Positions 23,901 to 37,356 of a DNA stretch of 64,000 bases are shown one piece after another. The translations under genes and the position numbers were made by a program. The notes under the pieces are model-generated. The model did no database searches. It had not been told where the DNA came from and saw only the letters and a list, made by a program, of their open reading frames with translations. Source of the stretch: Cardinalis cardinalis (taxonomy: Eukaryota > Chordata > Aves > Passeriformes > Cardinalidae); contig JACDOX010000115.1 in the NCBI GenBank assembly GCA_014549065.1, positions 1,222,828-1,286,827 on the forward strand. The letters run 5' to 3'. Each line of letters starts with the position of its first letter. The stretch's first letter is position 1.

Positions 23901-26900
23901 GGACATACAAACAAGACAAAACCCCCCATTTCAATCTAACTATTTGAAAACTTTGGATTCTCCAAACACCAGTGCATTGCCCTTTGCTGCACACACAACT
24001 GCTTTTAAAAGCAACTATTATTCACAGAGAGGAACCTAAATATCCTGAGAAGAAAATTATCAGAACAGTTGTGAAGAACTGAATTTATTATCTTGAAAAG
24101 AAAAAAAAAGTAAGGAAAAATAAGAAAAGATAATGAGACCATATAAATATGACACAAGTAAGTTCAAGTATTCAAATTCAAGTCCAAGAATTATTAATTA
24201 TTTATGGTAATATTAAACAGTGTCTTAAGTAGTCACTCATTAGCACACAGTTAACGCAGTTCTTCTTTTAACTGTCTGGACAGATACCACTGTAATCTGG
24301 AACTCTCACTTTTAGGATTTTTTTAAACCTAATTTAGCAAAACATATGCTGTTATCCTTTCACTCAGTCAAAGATTCTAAAGTGTGGTTCAAGCAGAGAT
24401 TTAAAACACCTGCTCCTGATGTGGCAGTAAGATTTATTAACTTTTCAAACCTCAACTAGAGGTTACTGTTTCTACCTGTTCCCCACACAGGGACAGACAT
24501 AACTTTGTAATAACTTGTGGTAAAGGCTGCTTTTACTTCAGTGCTGCAGAACAAAGAAATGTTAGGAGGAATTCCTAATACAGAACAAAAAGCTGGATCA
24601 GTCCCCACAGTTCCACCCAAACACTTTCTGGAATTGTCATTCACAGGACTTTGGCTACCTCAACATAAGTGTGAATTATGTGAGACATCATCATGGGCCT
24701 GACACACACGGCACAATCTTCTGGAGAGCAGCCAGAGCACAGGAGATGGAGGGCACCTGAAAGGGCTCTAGCCTACCTCTATTTTGAACACTGGGTCTCA
24801 TTAATCCTCTTTTAAACCTCCTTGCAAATGCAACTTATTCAGAGCACATTCTCTTGGTGCTTGTATGTGTGACTCACATCATGCACTCTCTTACTGCATN
24901 CTTTCCACCCTAAAATTTAAATCTGCCCTGATTTTGTCCTACAGCAATTTCTATTCCAGATGAAACAGTCCTGTGAACAGATCTTTTGACTCTGCTATGA
25001 AAAAATTAAAAACTTCATTCACTGATTTTCCAGGGAGAATAATTTAGAAGATTCATTCTCACAGGTTCAAAGCTCTTGATGCCACATGACACTGCCAATA
25101 ACCTATATGGTTTTCCCTTTTAAGTCATCAGCTTGAATTCCACTCAGTTTGAGAGGACAGCATTGCTCAGTCCTGAATTAATTTCCCACAGTCCTATATG
25201 CTAGAATAGACTGGAACAAATAGAATCCAGAACAAATTTTTCCTTAAGGAAATTGACACTACTAGTTCTGACACTGGAAGGACCCGCCATAGAAGAGGAA
25301 AGTGTGAGCCTGTGTTTTTTCATGCCACCTGACAGCCAGACTTTACCAGGATCAAGAAAGCACAGGCTTTCTCATGTAAAAAGTTATCCCAGGTGTGTGC
25401 TGTGGAAGCTGCATGAAGTCACTGCGTCTGCACATGCCTGACTCACAGGCATGGTGACACTAAAACCCCTCTTGCCCTTCATCACTAAACTGCATTTGGT
25501 GGAAGAGCAATACAGTGACTCAGTTACACAGTGTGTTCTCCAGTTTACATTATCCTCTGTATATTCCACCATTTCCAGCACACANTCTCAATAATTAATA
25601 AGAAATAACCCTGGAATGCTTAGCTGAGCTAAACTCTTTGCAAGTTGCCCATCAGCCCTGTTTACTTCCATTTAGTGTCAGCATTGCACCAGAAATACTT
25701 TTGCTCCAAAGAGACAGGACACATTTAAGGAAAGGAAAAGCAGCACATGGGTTTCTTTGTCCTAATTTTGCCTTGGGCAAGGCACAGTTCCCACTAAGAG
25801 CTCTGTCCTGCCTACACTCAAGGGAAATAGCAAAGCTGAAACCACAAGATCAGCACTTTTTAGCATAATTTGGATCGTCATTTCTGGTTTTATTTCCAAG
25901 GGGAATGGCTATGAAGCATTAAACAACACAGACAGGGAGCATGGATAGCACAGTAACCTGAAAAGTCCATATTTAGTTCCAGTAGGAGTGACATTATTGC
26001 GTGTACAGATGTGTTCTGTGTCCCATCAGCTCACCTGGCCACGGGAAAGAGAACAGCCAAAGGGAAAAGTGGGGACCAATACTGTAAAGTAACTTCTTTA
26101 CTAATCAAAATCAGAAGATACCTGGTTGTGCACAGCACAAAGGGGCAACAATTACAAATGAAAGAAGAGTGAGAAGGGTTCTGTGATTTTTTTTGGAGGG
26201 GGAGATAATTTTAATTGCCATTGCAAAGCTGTTTGGTGACACAGGTCCTAGGAACTTCAATGTATAGAACTACCCATCTGTTTTGCTTTGTCTCCTGTTC
26301 TAGACTCTTCCATCCCACTCATCCTGTTCCAACAGCCATTAGGTTTCCATTAGGTTATGTCATTGTTACTATTACTATTGTTAAATTGTTATCATTCCAG
26401 AAAGTGCATTCTTTTCTTGAGAAATAGTCAGTCTTGATAGGTAAAAAATATAGTTATTCACTTTTTCAGAGAAAAACTGAGATGTTCTGCTGAACATTTT
26501 GAGAAATTATGAAATATTATTTAAATTTTTCATAAGAAAAACCATCCAGTGTCCAGTTGGTTCCTCCCAAGGTTCCATCTACGCTACAGTTTCCTCAGTG
26601 GTAAGAATCAGGTTTTAAACACAAGTTTACTTGGGTTGACTGGTTCTTACAGTACGTGCAATTAACACTGCTCTAAATATCCATTTTTCTAANAAAAATC
26701 AAGGGACATATTCACACAAGAGAATCCCCTGCACAGACATTATTAATCGAAAGCAAACATTATGGTTGCTTTTATTGATTTCAATAGCTGTTGGTAGGTG
26801 CTGTCTTCCTGATAACCAGGAAAAGCACTGAAAAATAAGAGGGAAAGAATCAATTTCAGGAATTCACTTATAAAGCTGAAATTATGGAGGTAAATCAAGA

Positions 26901-28002
26901 GATTATAAAAATCTTCTTCAATTCACAAAACTATATCTTNTTCAAAATTCTTACTTAAACTCCACCATCCTGTGAAAGTTTGTATTTGCCTATTGCAACT
27001 TCTTTCTTTCCTCATTCAGAGTACACAATCAGGATTCTCTCTTGCTTCTTGCATTACTACCTGTATCGCTGCTCTGTGTGCTGAACTCTGGATCTTGGGC
27101 TCATGTCACAGCATAACCTTGACAGGGACAGGAGGTTCCAAATTTTCAACTGCAATGCAGCTCATATGGGGGCTAAGATACTGTCAGCTGCTGCAATTTC
27201 AAATCTTCAGAAACAAAATAATCGTGCAGCTGTGCATTTTGAATGCCGACAATTGCTTGTGCTCTGGTGATTAATTAAGAAGCTCTCAGAGTAAAAAAGA
27301 CTCACTTAAGAATTATTAAGGAAAAATAAAATCACATTCCCTCCTGCAGTTTGTCTCCTAACAGCACCGTCTTGTCTTAGGACGCTTTCTCTTAAGAAGA
27401 GAGGACATGTCTGTTCAACTGTGATTCACAGGAGGCTTTTCACAGCTGACACAGGGAGCTGCAAAGTGCCATCTGTTTCACTTCCTTACCTCCTCAGACA
27501 ATATCTGGTGGTGAACAGGCGCACGAGAATACGAAATACAGACAGAGTTATATCTTACTGCAGAAAAGGGAACATAAAAGCAAAAAAAGTACCCAAAGAG
27601 ATGACTGTTCTCTAATGAGGAGCATTTTCAGCAGTCAGTGGGAACTTACCCAGTTACTTACTGCCCATTTTAGTTTGTATTGGTTGAACCAAGTTAATTC
27701 CTTCCTATTATCCAAGAGGCATTTAACTCTCCAAATGAGACTGGAAAGTTATTTCAGACGGCTAAGAATAGAAAGGCACTCTGTGAAGCCAACAGACATT
27801 TAATTTGGCTTACTGTATCCCCACAGCACTATGAGATATCCCCACTAAGAGGGGATGTTTAGGCTCCAGTTCACAAACCAGCAGTGTGATGCAGAGATGC
27901 TGAGAAGCCATTTATCAGGGGCTGTGCATAAAACCAATGCCTAAGCCCAGAAGTACAGAAGGGTGCAAACTCACATCCATCTTCTCACTCTGCTAGAAAG
28001 GA
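20962..28002. other. intergenic, no gene recognised
   Basis: A long AT-rich stretch without a recognisable gene, RNA or transposon apart from a 20-bp tandem duplication at 23381-23420. ORFs are at most about 105 codons, lie on both strands and show no family motifs. Confidence 0.6.
23381..23420 (+). repeat. 20-bp tandem duplication
   Basis: Two adjoining 20-bp units, ACATAGTTGTTATCAGATTA and ACGTAGTTGTTATCAGATTA, differ at one base. This is probably a recent replication-slippage duplication. Confidence 0.92.
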
Positions 28003-28760
28003 TTAGAGAACCATAGGATTGTTTGAGTTGTAAGCAACCTAATTCCAACTCCCCTGCCATCAGCAGGGACACCTTCCACTAGACCAGGTTGATCAAAGCC
28101 CTGCCAAACCCAGCCTTGAACCATTTCAGTAATGGGACATCTACAATTTCTCTGGGCAGTCTGTCCTGGTGTCTCACCACCCTCACAGTAAAGAATTTCT
28201 TCTTAGTATCTAATCTAAATATCTAATCTAAACCTACTCTATTTCAATGTAAAGCCATTTCTGCTTGTCCTATCACTGCATGCCCTCATAAGAAGTCTCT
28301 CTCTGGCTTTTTTGTGTTTCATCTTTAAGTACTGGAAGGTTCTACAAGATGTCCACAGAGCCTACTCTTCTCCAGACTCAACAAGCCCAACTCTCTCAGC
28401 CNGTCTTCATNGAAGTGCTCCAACCCTCTGATCATCTTCACAGCCTGGACTCACTCCAGCAGGCTGATGCACTTCCTATACCAGGGGCTCTACAGCTGAG
28501 CACAGTACTTCAGGGCACAATTACGCCCCTGCATCTATCAGCCAAGACTCTTCTGATGCAGCCAGGACACAGCTGGCTTTCTGGGCTTCAAGTGCATGTT
28601 GCCAGGTCGTGTCAAGCTCCTTGTCAACCAACAGCCCAAGTCCTTCTTCTGCAGGCTGCTCTTAATCCATTCTCCCCCAGCTTGTATTTATGCTGGTGAT
28701 TGCCCTGACCCATATGTGGGGTATTGCCCAAATCACCATGCAGGATCTGCACCCTTAATT
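28003..28760 (-). mobile_element. CR1 LINE fragment, reverse orientation, longest copy
   Basis: The CR1 3' end is read on the - strand. On the + strand the fragment starts AACCATAGGATTGTTTGAG, then CATCAGCAGGGACACCTTCC, ACTAGACCAGGTTGATCAAA and CTCTGGGCAGTCTGTCC. It continues leftwards in element terms through ORF2-derived sequence: CAACCCTCTGATCATCTTCA, CAGCTGGCTTTCTGGGCTTC and ATTGCCCTGACCCATATG. The - strand conceptual product would be the C-terminal part of CR1 ORF2, but frames are broken by stops and Ns. TATCTAATCTAAA is duplicated within it (28207-28232). It is 5'-truncated. The right boundary is approximate. Confidence 0.92.
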
Positions 28761-31700
28761 ACAGCTCACCTGAGTGGGAAGTGATGATGCCACAGCAAGC
28801 ATCAAGGTCAGTTCCATAAATGATTGTTAAAGATCTATCCAGCCATATACACAGTCAGTGAAGTAAAAGAAATGCTGCAAGACACCTTCCCCAGCTCTGA
28901 AAGTGAGGAAAATGTTGTTCTGTTAAATCCCTGTACTAAGACAGCATGGGTCTATTCATCAGCCGCAGGGAGCCAAGTCTGTATTTAGGAAATGGTATTT
29001 ATAATGCACTGCTATACTCAATGTCAGTTCCCAGAGGACACTCTGTGCTGTCTCTGTTGCTCTAGTGGAAGTGAACAGCTGCTTTCTAGATTTCCCAAAG
29101 CCCTGGTGGAAAATAAATCCTTCTCCCTCCACTTAATTTTAAAGAGCAGTGATGCCTGGGCGGGGAATATATGCAGGAGAGCAGCAGAAGCAAGGAATGA
29201 ATTGGTTTATATCATTTAACATTTGTATTATCTGTAAAATTATCATTTAAACTACAAAACTGACAAAACTGAAAGTACCATCACAGATGCAAGAAAGTAA
29301 CTGCCATAAGGCACAAACATCACTTCCCTCTTCCCCTCCCCGAGCTATATTCAACCTTCTCTATTCCACGCAGTCTTTACCACAGTGAGGAGAAAGAAAA
29401 ATCAATCTGCAAAATCAAACATACTTCATCCAAAAGAACGAAAGAAATTGAGAACAAAAAAATACATAGGTTCACTTACATTCCTTCACAGGACTAAGGT
29501 CAACACCGACCTGTTTCCATTTCAATCCTTATTTTTAGCAGTTTTATGCAGCACTGCTGACAATACACTGCAAACTGAAATCCAGATTAAAAACCAGGAC
29601 AGGCAGTTGTTTAATGTGATGAGGTCACAAAACTAGTCTCAAGGTTATGGTACATTGTCTTCATTTCTGGTCACGTGGGACTTAAAAATTTGATCTCTTA
29701 AAAGCTGAGGCAAGTCTTTCTGTTCTTCCATCAAGAAATTTGGAAGGGGCAGCTCCTTCATCTTTTTATCCCCTTATTATTTCCCCTACATGTTTTGAAG
29801 CTTTTCTCAGAGTCCTCTTTTTGAGCACACACCCATAACAGATTGAGATGTCAGTATCCAAGCTAAGACACACTGGGGAATACAGCAAGAACAACCTTGT
29901 TTTCATGTGCTCTTACTTCTGGCCCGTGATTTCCAATGTATATTAGCATTTACACCACCCATTGACCTTCTGAATCATCAGTGAGTTCTTCAGCTCATGC
30001 AGGATTACAGTTATTGTGCTGCCTTTCATATTCAGGCAATTTCACTAATGAATACAGCCTGTCTGATTGACAGAAATCTGTCTGTTGCCTGAACTTCACC
30101 TAGAATGCTACCTTCAGTAGCATGCTGCTCCATCTCCAAATGCAATTACAGCTTAACTGAGCAATGTCTCATCTCTCATTTCCTGACTATAAAGGAGATA
30201 AATTAAATAAATAGTAATGCATACATTTATACATCCACTTTTGCACTCTCATATGTGCGTCTGCATTTACGCACTCACAGAACTCACACGCACAAATAGT
30301 GCATTTTATGTGTTCACATATAACATCAGTTTAATGTTCCCACTTCTTTAATCAATTATCCATGATAATCCATTGTATTCCCCTAGGTACATAGTCATCA
30401 AAGCCACTTTAAACCTCTTCTTGAAGATCAAATGGCTCTTTAATCCATTTATTTACAGTTTACAGAGTTATAGAAAATTAATCAGGATCATAAGTTAGCT
30501 ACTGCAGCAAGCCTCTTCTGAAGCCTGCTATTATTACAAACACTAATTCTCAGAGACCCAACAGGACAGGGGAAGAAAGGAATAAATCTCCGATGTCTGT
30601 TCCTCCCATCAGCAGCTGTCAATGACTGTCTCTCTCTGATCCTTTTTTTGATCTGTGCTCCATCAAATCCATTTAAATGAATTAGCACTACTAAGGTAAC
30701 AGGAGAGCTAATTAGGCTTAAACTTTGTACTTAAGTTCTTCGTATAGGGTCTTCTGGTGTCTAGCAGGCTGGGCTGGATGTTTCCTTCTGAAGTGCAGTG
30801 GGCACAATAACCCAAATGAGAGGAAGTGAGTGGAGCACACGAGAGACCACATTTCTCTGAACTCTGCTTAAGTTTCTCTTTAGTGTTCCATGTCTTCATC
30901 CAAACATTCCCNCCCTTGTACACAGTTCTGTACACTAGGAAGCCTACCAATGAATGTTTAATGGCCAGCTTTATGGTAATTATCAATACTGAACCATTAT
31001 AATCATGCATTAACTGGATGAGACCTCACAAATTTAGAGTGTAACAATAATCATTACACATTAGCATGTGAGTTGGGCATATTCACACCAGTTAGTCTCT
31101 ACAAGAGTACAGAAAGTCTGCCAGCAAAAGTGAGCTCCTGAATTAATTNCTTATTAATTCTTACAACCCCTATAATATTATTAATAATTACATTCACCTA
31201 CACATGCAAAAACAACAACCTCTGAAATGCTGTCACAGCATTAGGGATGGTAGGATCAGAACACAGCTGTAAAGACAAGGAAGTGAAAACAAAGGCCATT
31301 GACAACTGGTTCTGTTGGAGGTGTTGGAGTAAACTCAACATTGTTTCATGAAATAAAATTGAGTGAGTTAGAGGGAGAACAGACTTCCCATTCCAACTCA
31401 CCCCAACAACTTAGCAACTTACCCCTACTANTAGTCCATGGGTATGTATGTATGTTTTTCAAATTACCAAGACTTCATTTTTACTTCTCCTCCAAAGATA
31501 CTATAATCATGAACTACATTTTCAAAATGTTCATAGAGCAATAAAGTAGACACATTAAAGCTTTGCTAATATTGTAATCAGTTCTCATGAAGAGATAATA
31601 CATAAAGCTTTTCTTCATCAGAAAATATTTAGATGTCATCTCATTCAGAAAATATTCAGATAATTCCTTTTTTTTTCATGCAGTGTCTCCAAACAGCTTC

Positions 31701-32289
31701 ACAAATGACATCTTCATTTGCAATTACTTCTGTAGATAAGTGACAATCTCATCATATTAGAAGGTTGCCATAGAGTAAAAGTCCCCTCCTGCTGTATAAT
31801 ATCTATTTATTTTATTTTGATTACAGAAAATAATCAAGGAGATATATCCTCTCTGAAACACAATGTGTATGTAATAGCACTATTGCTGAAAAAGTGCAAG
31901 TTGGATGCTCCTGAGAAAACAGCATTTCTGTGCTACAGTTAATTTCCAGACAGGCTACATGCTAAAACATATTTTTGTTGGTGTTTGTTTTTTGTTTGCT
32001 AGGGTTTTTTATGCACTTTGATAAATATCTTGGGTCCTGACAGACTGAAATCCTGTGTATTAAAAATTGTATTGATATATAAATGCNATTTAAGCAACTA
32101 GACTGCTTGGTATTCCTTCAGTAGAATTATTGAACAAAGGCACTTGGANCAAATCAATAGGAAGATGTCAAAAGGAGAAAATTAAAGTAGATCCTCCTAA
32201 TTTAATGTGACAATTTCTTCTGGTTCTCTGCCAAGAAAAGATCATACCAACCTGCATTCTTGTACAATCACAAATCAGTAAGCATACCA
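28761..32289. other. intergenic, no gene recognised
   Basis: AT-rich DNA. A 34-bp segment at 31429-31462 recurs at 39774. Around 30190-30310 the sequence is a degenerate CA/TG/AT mixture. No gene or RNA is recognised. Confidence 0.6.
31429..31462 (+). repeat. dispersed short repeat, copy 1 (partner at 39774-39802)
   Basis: TAGTCCATGGGTATGTATG followed by TTTTTCAA is shared with 39774-39802. This copy has one extra TATG unit. The flanks on both sides are only weakly similar. It could be the conserved core of two very old copies of one transposon. Confidence 0.6.
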
Positions 32290-32862
32290 AGGTCAGNGAG
32301 GAAGGAGAGGGAGGAGGCACTGGAGCAGAGATTCCCTGCAGCCCATGAAGGTCCATGATGGAACAGAGATCCACCTGCAGTCTCTGGGTGACCCCACAGT
32401 AGAGCAAAGGAGGCTGTGACTGCATGGGGAGCCCACACCAGAGCAGGCTTCTGGCAGGACCTGTGGAGAGAGCAGCCCACACGGGAGCAGGGGGACAATA
32501 TGAGGATCCTCCCNCTAAGGAGAAAGGAGAAGTAGAGACAATGTGTCATGGGCTGACTGCAGCCCCCATTCCCTGTCCCCCCAGTGCAGCAGGGGAAGAA
32601 AACTGTGAGTGAAACTGATTCTAGGAAGAAGTGAGGGGTGGCAGTGAANTGTTTTAAGATTTTCTGTTATTTCTCATTATGTTATTCTAATTTGATTGGA
32701 AATAAATTAAATTTCTTTTTTCCCCATGTCGAGTCTGTTTTTCCTGTGACATTAATTGGTAAATTATATCTTCCTGCCCTTATCTCAACCCATTTTATTT
32801 TCTCTCCCCTGTCCAGCTGAGGAGGTAAGTGCTAGAGGGGTTTTGGGGGCAAGTCCATCACA
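32290..32862 (+). mobile_element. ERVL-type LTR fragment (avian endogenous retrovirus), copy 2
   Basis: Same family and orientation as 17120-17630. It has more of the 5' tandem-unit part (GATTCCCTGCAGCCCATGAA, AGCCCACACCAGAGCAGG, CTTCTGGCAGGACCTGTGGA, GAGAGAGCAGCCCACACGG). It then shows TTTCTCATTATGTTATTCTA, an intact AATAAA at 32701, CCTGCCCTTATCTCAACCCA and TTTTCTCTCCCCTGTCCAGC. The last block is shortened: the part between the GGGGGC and the final CCATCACA that corresponds to CCTGGCATCCAGCCAGGGT-like sequence is missing. It ends in CA at 32862. The 5' boundary is uncertain and no retroviral genes flank it. Confidence 0.87.
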
Positions 32863-35800
32863 AAAGCCAAAGGTCCCTAGCAGAATTGACAAACATTTGG
32901 ATCAGAAATCTAGAGAAGTCTCAAAACTCTTCCCAAATGCACAATAAATAGAAACAGGATGGAAATCTAATTAATNGGAGTATATGAGTAACTTCAAACA
33001 GTTTGGCACATTTCCTGAAAAATGGTACAAGGTAAAATATGATATTCACATCAGGCTTATTTACATCCTGCCTTTCATATCCTAAAGCAGCTCCATACAG
33101 GGTCTNACAAAGCCTTCTCTAAGGCTGTATATGTATTTTTCTGCAGAGCACCAAACAATTTTGCTATGTGTAGGTCATTATTCCTCTTGCCTAAGGAGAA
33201 AGNTGTATTTGCATTTCCTGGACAGATGCAGAGAGGAAAACAGTGCAGCACTTTCCAAGCACTGAAGTAAACACCAAAATATGGAGATGTAGTTCTCCAG
33301 GCTCCTTAATGCAATGCATTACTGCATAGGATAAAAAAGAGTCATTGGAGCATATAATACATCTCTCTCTTCCAAGACACCTATGAGAAACCCAAAACAA
33401 ATTATACAATACATTTCCCAAACACCAAAAGATGGCAGTGTTTCAGAGCATTACATGTATCTCCATGNGGTTTGGTTAGTCTTACGTGTTGTGCTCATAA
33501 CAGCAAAGAATCAGCTGAATTGTGATTCTGCAGTCCAATAACAGGGAAATAAACAAAATTGTTCTATGCCATTTCATTACAAGGCAAGGCACAAAAACGA
33601 AGCAACCAACTGCAAAAGCTACTGTGGTATTCTGAATATTCTCCAAGATTAGCAAGCCAAAGCCACACCCAATATGTGCTTGCAGGATAGATATGTGTGT
33701 ATGTCAGTAAAAATAAGTTTCATATTAAAGGTTATAGTCTTAAAAGTTTTCTTCAACAAGGTCTGGAAAAGCAGCTAGTGAGCTAAATTTGACTTCAGAA
33801 AAGCTGTAAGAGCTCATCCTGTTGCAGGGTAACCAAACACAAGGAGGGAAAATCACACATAAACCTGTGAAAGTGCTGTAATTTTCTTTCAAAGGTGAAA
33901 ATTACCTGAGAACCTCNAAGCTGCACCTTGCTGACCTGTATGAGCATCACTGTAACATGGAGATATCATTATAAAAGTGCACCAGAATCCTTCACTCCTT
34001 AATAAGGGAAACTCTTGTTTCCACCTTCAGCATCTCTAGTCCTACCACATTTGTAGAGAAGTCTTCATCCCTCAAATGACTGAAGAGTCTTGCAAGTTCA
34101 TTGAGGCTATTGTAATTCTCCTGTCACACAGGTGGGTTGCAAAGTTGAGGGAACTTAGTTTGTGTTTCAGTATACTGTTCTACTTCAGGCTCTCATAGGT
34201 ATTCCAGCACATCAGACAGGTCTTGAGACATGCAGGCCTGCACAAAGGGGCCACAGAAGTCTTGTGGAAGCATTCCTCATTTTCCTCTGTAATTGCCTAA
34301 TTCTATTCCTAGTTCCAGAAAGCAGAGCATCTGCTTGCTTTCTGTACTCATTTCACAGTTTCTCTTTTCCATGTCAGTTTCCAGTAATTCACGGTTCAGC
34401 TTTCCTTTGCTTTCCACTGCTTCTCTATGGAGAACATACACTGTAGGCATCTTCCATTCCTGACACATGGCCAAGCCCCCTCAGCAGTTCTTCTTGATTA
34501 TTCCTCTGAAGCCTTGTACTACTCAATTAGTTTTCAGTTCTTTCTCCTGCACTTTCTGTGGATACAAAGTTCTGACTATTCCATTTAATCTTCTAATTTC
34601 TGCAGCTTTTATCTTGTCTTCATCATGTTGCTTCAGTCCAGTGATATCAACTCATGCAAGGGCAGTACACATCACTTCTCTCAAAGGTGCCAACTGCTGT
34701 GGCTCCTGAAATGTCTGCAGTCTCCCACATTCTACAAGGTTTCCACATACCATACGTTCTTGGATGTAACCATGTAACCTTCTTTTTTTTTTTTTTTGAT
34801 TTTACAGAATTAGTCTGTTCTGGGGATGAAGTGGGATTTGGTGGTGGAATGAGCATTTATCTGTAGGCCTCAGGGTCATCTGCTAACATAGGAACACTAA
34901 ACAGTAAGTAGGCAGGAAACTGGAGGAGGAGCAGAAAGAATTCATAGGTAAAGAAACTGAAAATCTACCTGAAGAATAGCATCCATTCTCTATCTCTGCT
35001 GCTGGATTTCCTTGTGAAGTTTATTGGCTTTAATCTTCAGGTCTCAGCCTGCATTCTNTAAAAAGTGGGTATTACCACCTCCTCTCCTTAAAAGGTCTTT
35101 TGAAATCTTTACTCTTTAAAAGCTAGAAGGTTATTTCAGCACAAGCACCTTCGAAAAGTCCGAGGTAAGGAAGCCATCCATGTTTATGGGAGAGTATATG
35201 GAGGAGTGGAAAAATACTTGGAAAGATATTTGGTGCATGAGCACCAAGTGTCCTGTGTACTGGGTGAGACAGAAGGCTGCGGAAAAAACATGACCAAATA
35301 GCAAACAAAAGGCATATCGCACAGAGAGGAAGCAAATCAAGGCTTCTGATGAGCATGAATTCCAACATCTCTTTGTTTCTGAGTACTTGGCTTTGCCTCT
35401 TTAACACTATCGTTTTAAAATCATTTCATGCCATGTAGCTACCCTCTCATTAGTCAGACATTATGAATGCTTTTATTCCAGAAATGTTCTTGTGCTCACA
35501 GAAAATGAGTTGATANAATGAGTCTCCAGTGACCTCAATGCAGAATATAGGGTGTTAGCAAAATAAAAATAGGTAGCAATGAAACAATTCATTTGTTTTA
35601 TTTTTCTTTTCCTACTGCAAGGAAGCCTCAGCCAGCACTCTTTGAGATTAAGGAACTGGACCAAACAACCAAAATATTGAACAGGCTTAGCAGTACTTAA
35701 AAGNCCATCAGAAGAAAGTTAGAAAAAATATTACCACCTGTTTCAAAGTGGCTTTATATTCCTGGGGTGGCTGTGCTGCGCTCTGCTCATCAGTTCTGCA

Positions 35801-37351
35801 ACTGTTACCTTGTTTAATTAATTAATTCCTTATTAATTCTTAACAAATAATTAACAAAATATTAATAATTTTAATTAATTAAAAATTAATTAATTAAAAA
35901 TTCTTAACAAATAATTAACAAATAATTAATAATTAACAAAAAATAACTGAGGTCTGAATGTATCCACTCCCTCCCTTGATGGAACACAGCAAATCACCTT
36001 TGAGAGCCCANGAATAGGTAGCTAAATATACAAAGCTGCCTCTTCTCAGCTGCCTAGGAGGTAAAATCTCTGTGAAAGATGAGAGAAACTGGAAGGGCTC
36101 CCNACTAACTACCCACAAATGCCATCCAGAAAAGGATGGAAGAAGCTATTGCTGGTTTATCCAGCTCATCTTTGCTGGATCTCATTATCCTAGAAGAAAC
36201 ATTTTCATTTCATTAATCACCTTGAAGGAGCATTGGGAAGGGAAAAAGCTCTAATAACTTGACATCACTGAATGATTAAAATGAAAATGAAATCACTAGT
36301 AGCAGCACAGGCACTGGGTGGACAGGCCGTGCCAGCAGACCCAGACCCTTCTTATAGCGGTCCACCTTGTACCACTTCCTCTAGAAAATTAATTTGGGCC
36401 AGTGATGCTCCACTGATTTCTCTAGAGCTCAGCTTCCTCCCACAGAGGCATGGATGCCAGAAAGCTGTTATTCATCTTCTCATACAGCTAGAGAGTCAGT
36501 ATCAATTCTGACCCACAATTCCAAAGATTAATGCAAAAATTACTATAAGAAAGATTATTTCCTGAATATATTATACAATAGGNCCATCTATTGTTTCCCA
36601 TCCTGTATTTCATTTAGCATTTTTCAGCATCAGCAAGTTTTTCAGGAATGAAGTTTGTCACTAGTCCTTATGCTACTGTCACTGTGCTGTCCTTATCTTA
36701 ACACCACATACTTCTAATTTTTGAGGTAATGTCCTTGCAAGAAAAATATGGCAGTCCAAAGAAAGCATAAATCTCAGAAAATCAAAGATGAGACATTGCA
36801 TCTGTATCAAGAATTTGGATTTAAGATTAAATGCTTGCATCCCAATTCTTCTTTTACTCCTGGATCATATTTTAGAAAGTATAATACCACATAAGAACAT
36901 CCAAATAGAAAGACAGAAAAATCCATTTTTATGGGACNAACAGCAGTTAGTGATTGCACTTTCATTCCTTCCTGGGGACTAATATCTAACTTTGCTACAA
37001 TAAATTATACCATTTTACCTCTTCCTCTATCAGTGTTTATACAATAAGACATTCCTCATATTTGCCATGCCACAATACCTACAGTCATATTCAACAATAT
37101 TTACTGCAAACAGTGCTTTGAACAGTCTATACAATACCTCACAGAATACTGGAATATAGAATAAAACAATGCTGAATTACTTAGTTTTTGNTTTTTTTTT
37201 CCTGCAACCTCTCCCACATAAAGTGTATGGAAAAAGGCCACAATGGAAGTGGTCATAGTTTCCTTCACATTTTCCCAGCAGGAAAAACATATTTTTCTGC
37301 TTCCCCGACCCTGTCCCTCAGTGGTCTATTATACCTGTACTTCCACCCCAG
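32863..37351. other. intergenic, no gene recognised
   Basis: No gene recognised. It holds a 15-T run (34783-34797) and a very AT-rich block (35811-35945). ORFs are short and unsupported. Confidence 0.6.
35811..35945. repeat. AT-rich low-complexity block with internal duplication
   Basis: About 135 bp made mostly of TTAATTAA-type palindromic units. ATTCTTAACAAATAATTAAC occurs twice, starting at 35836 and 35900. CTTATTAATTCTTA at its left edge also occurs at about 31151. Confidence 0.85.
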
Positions 37352-37356
37352 GACAT

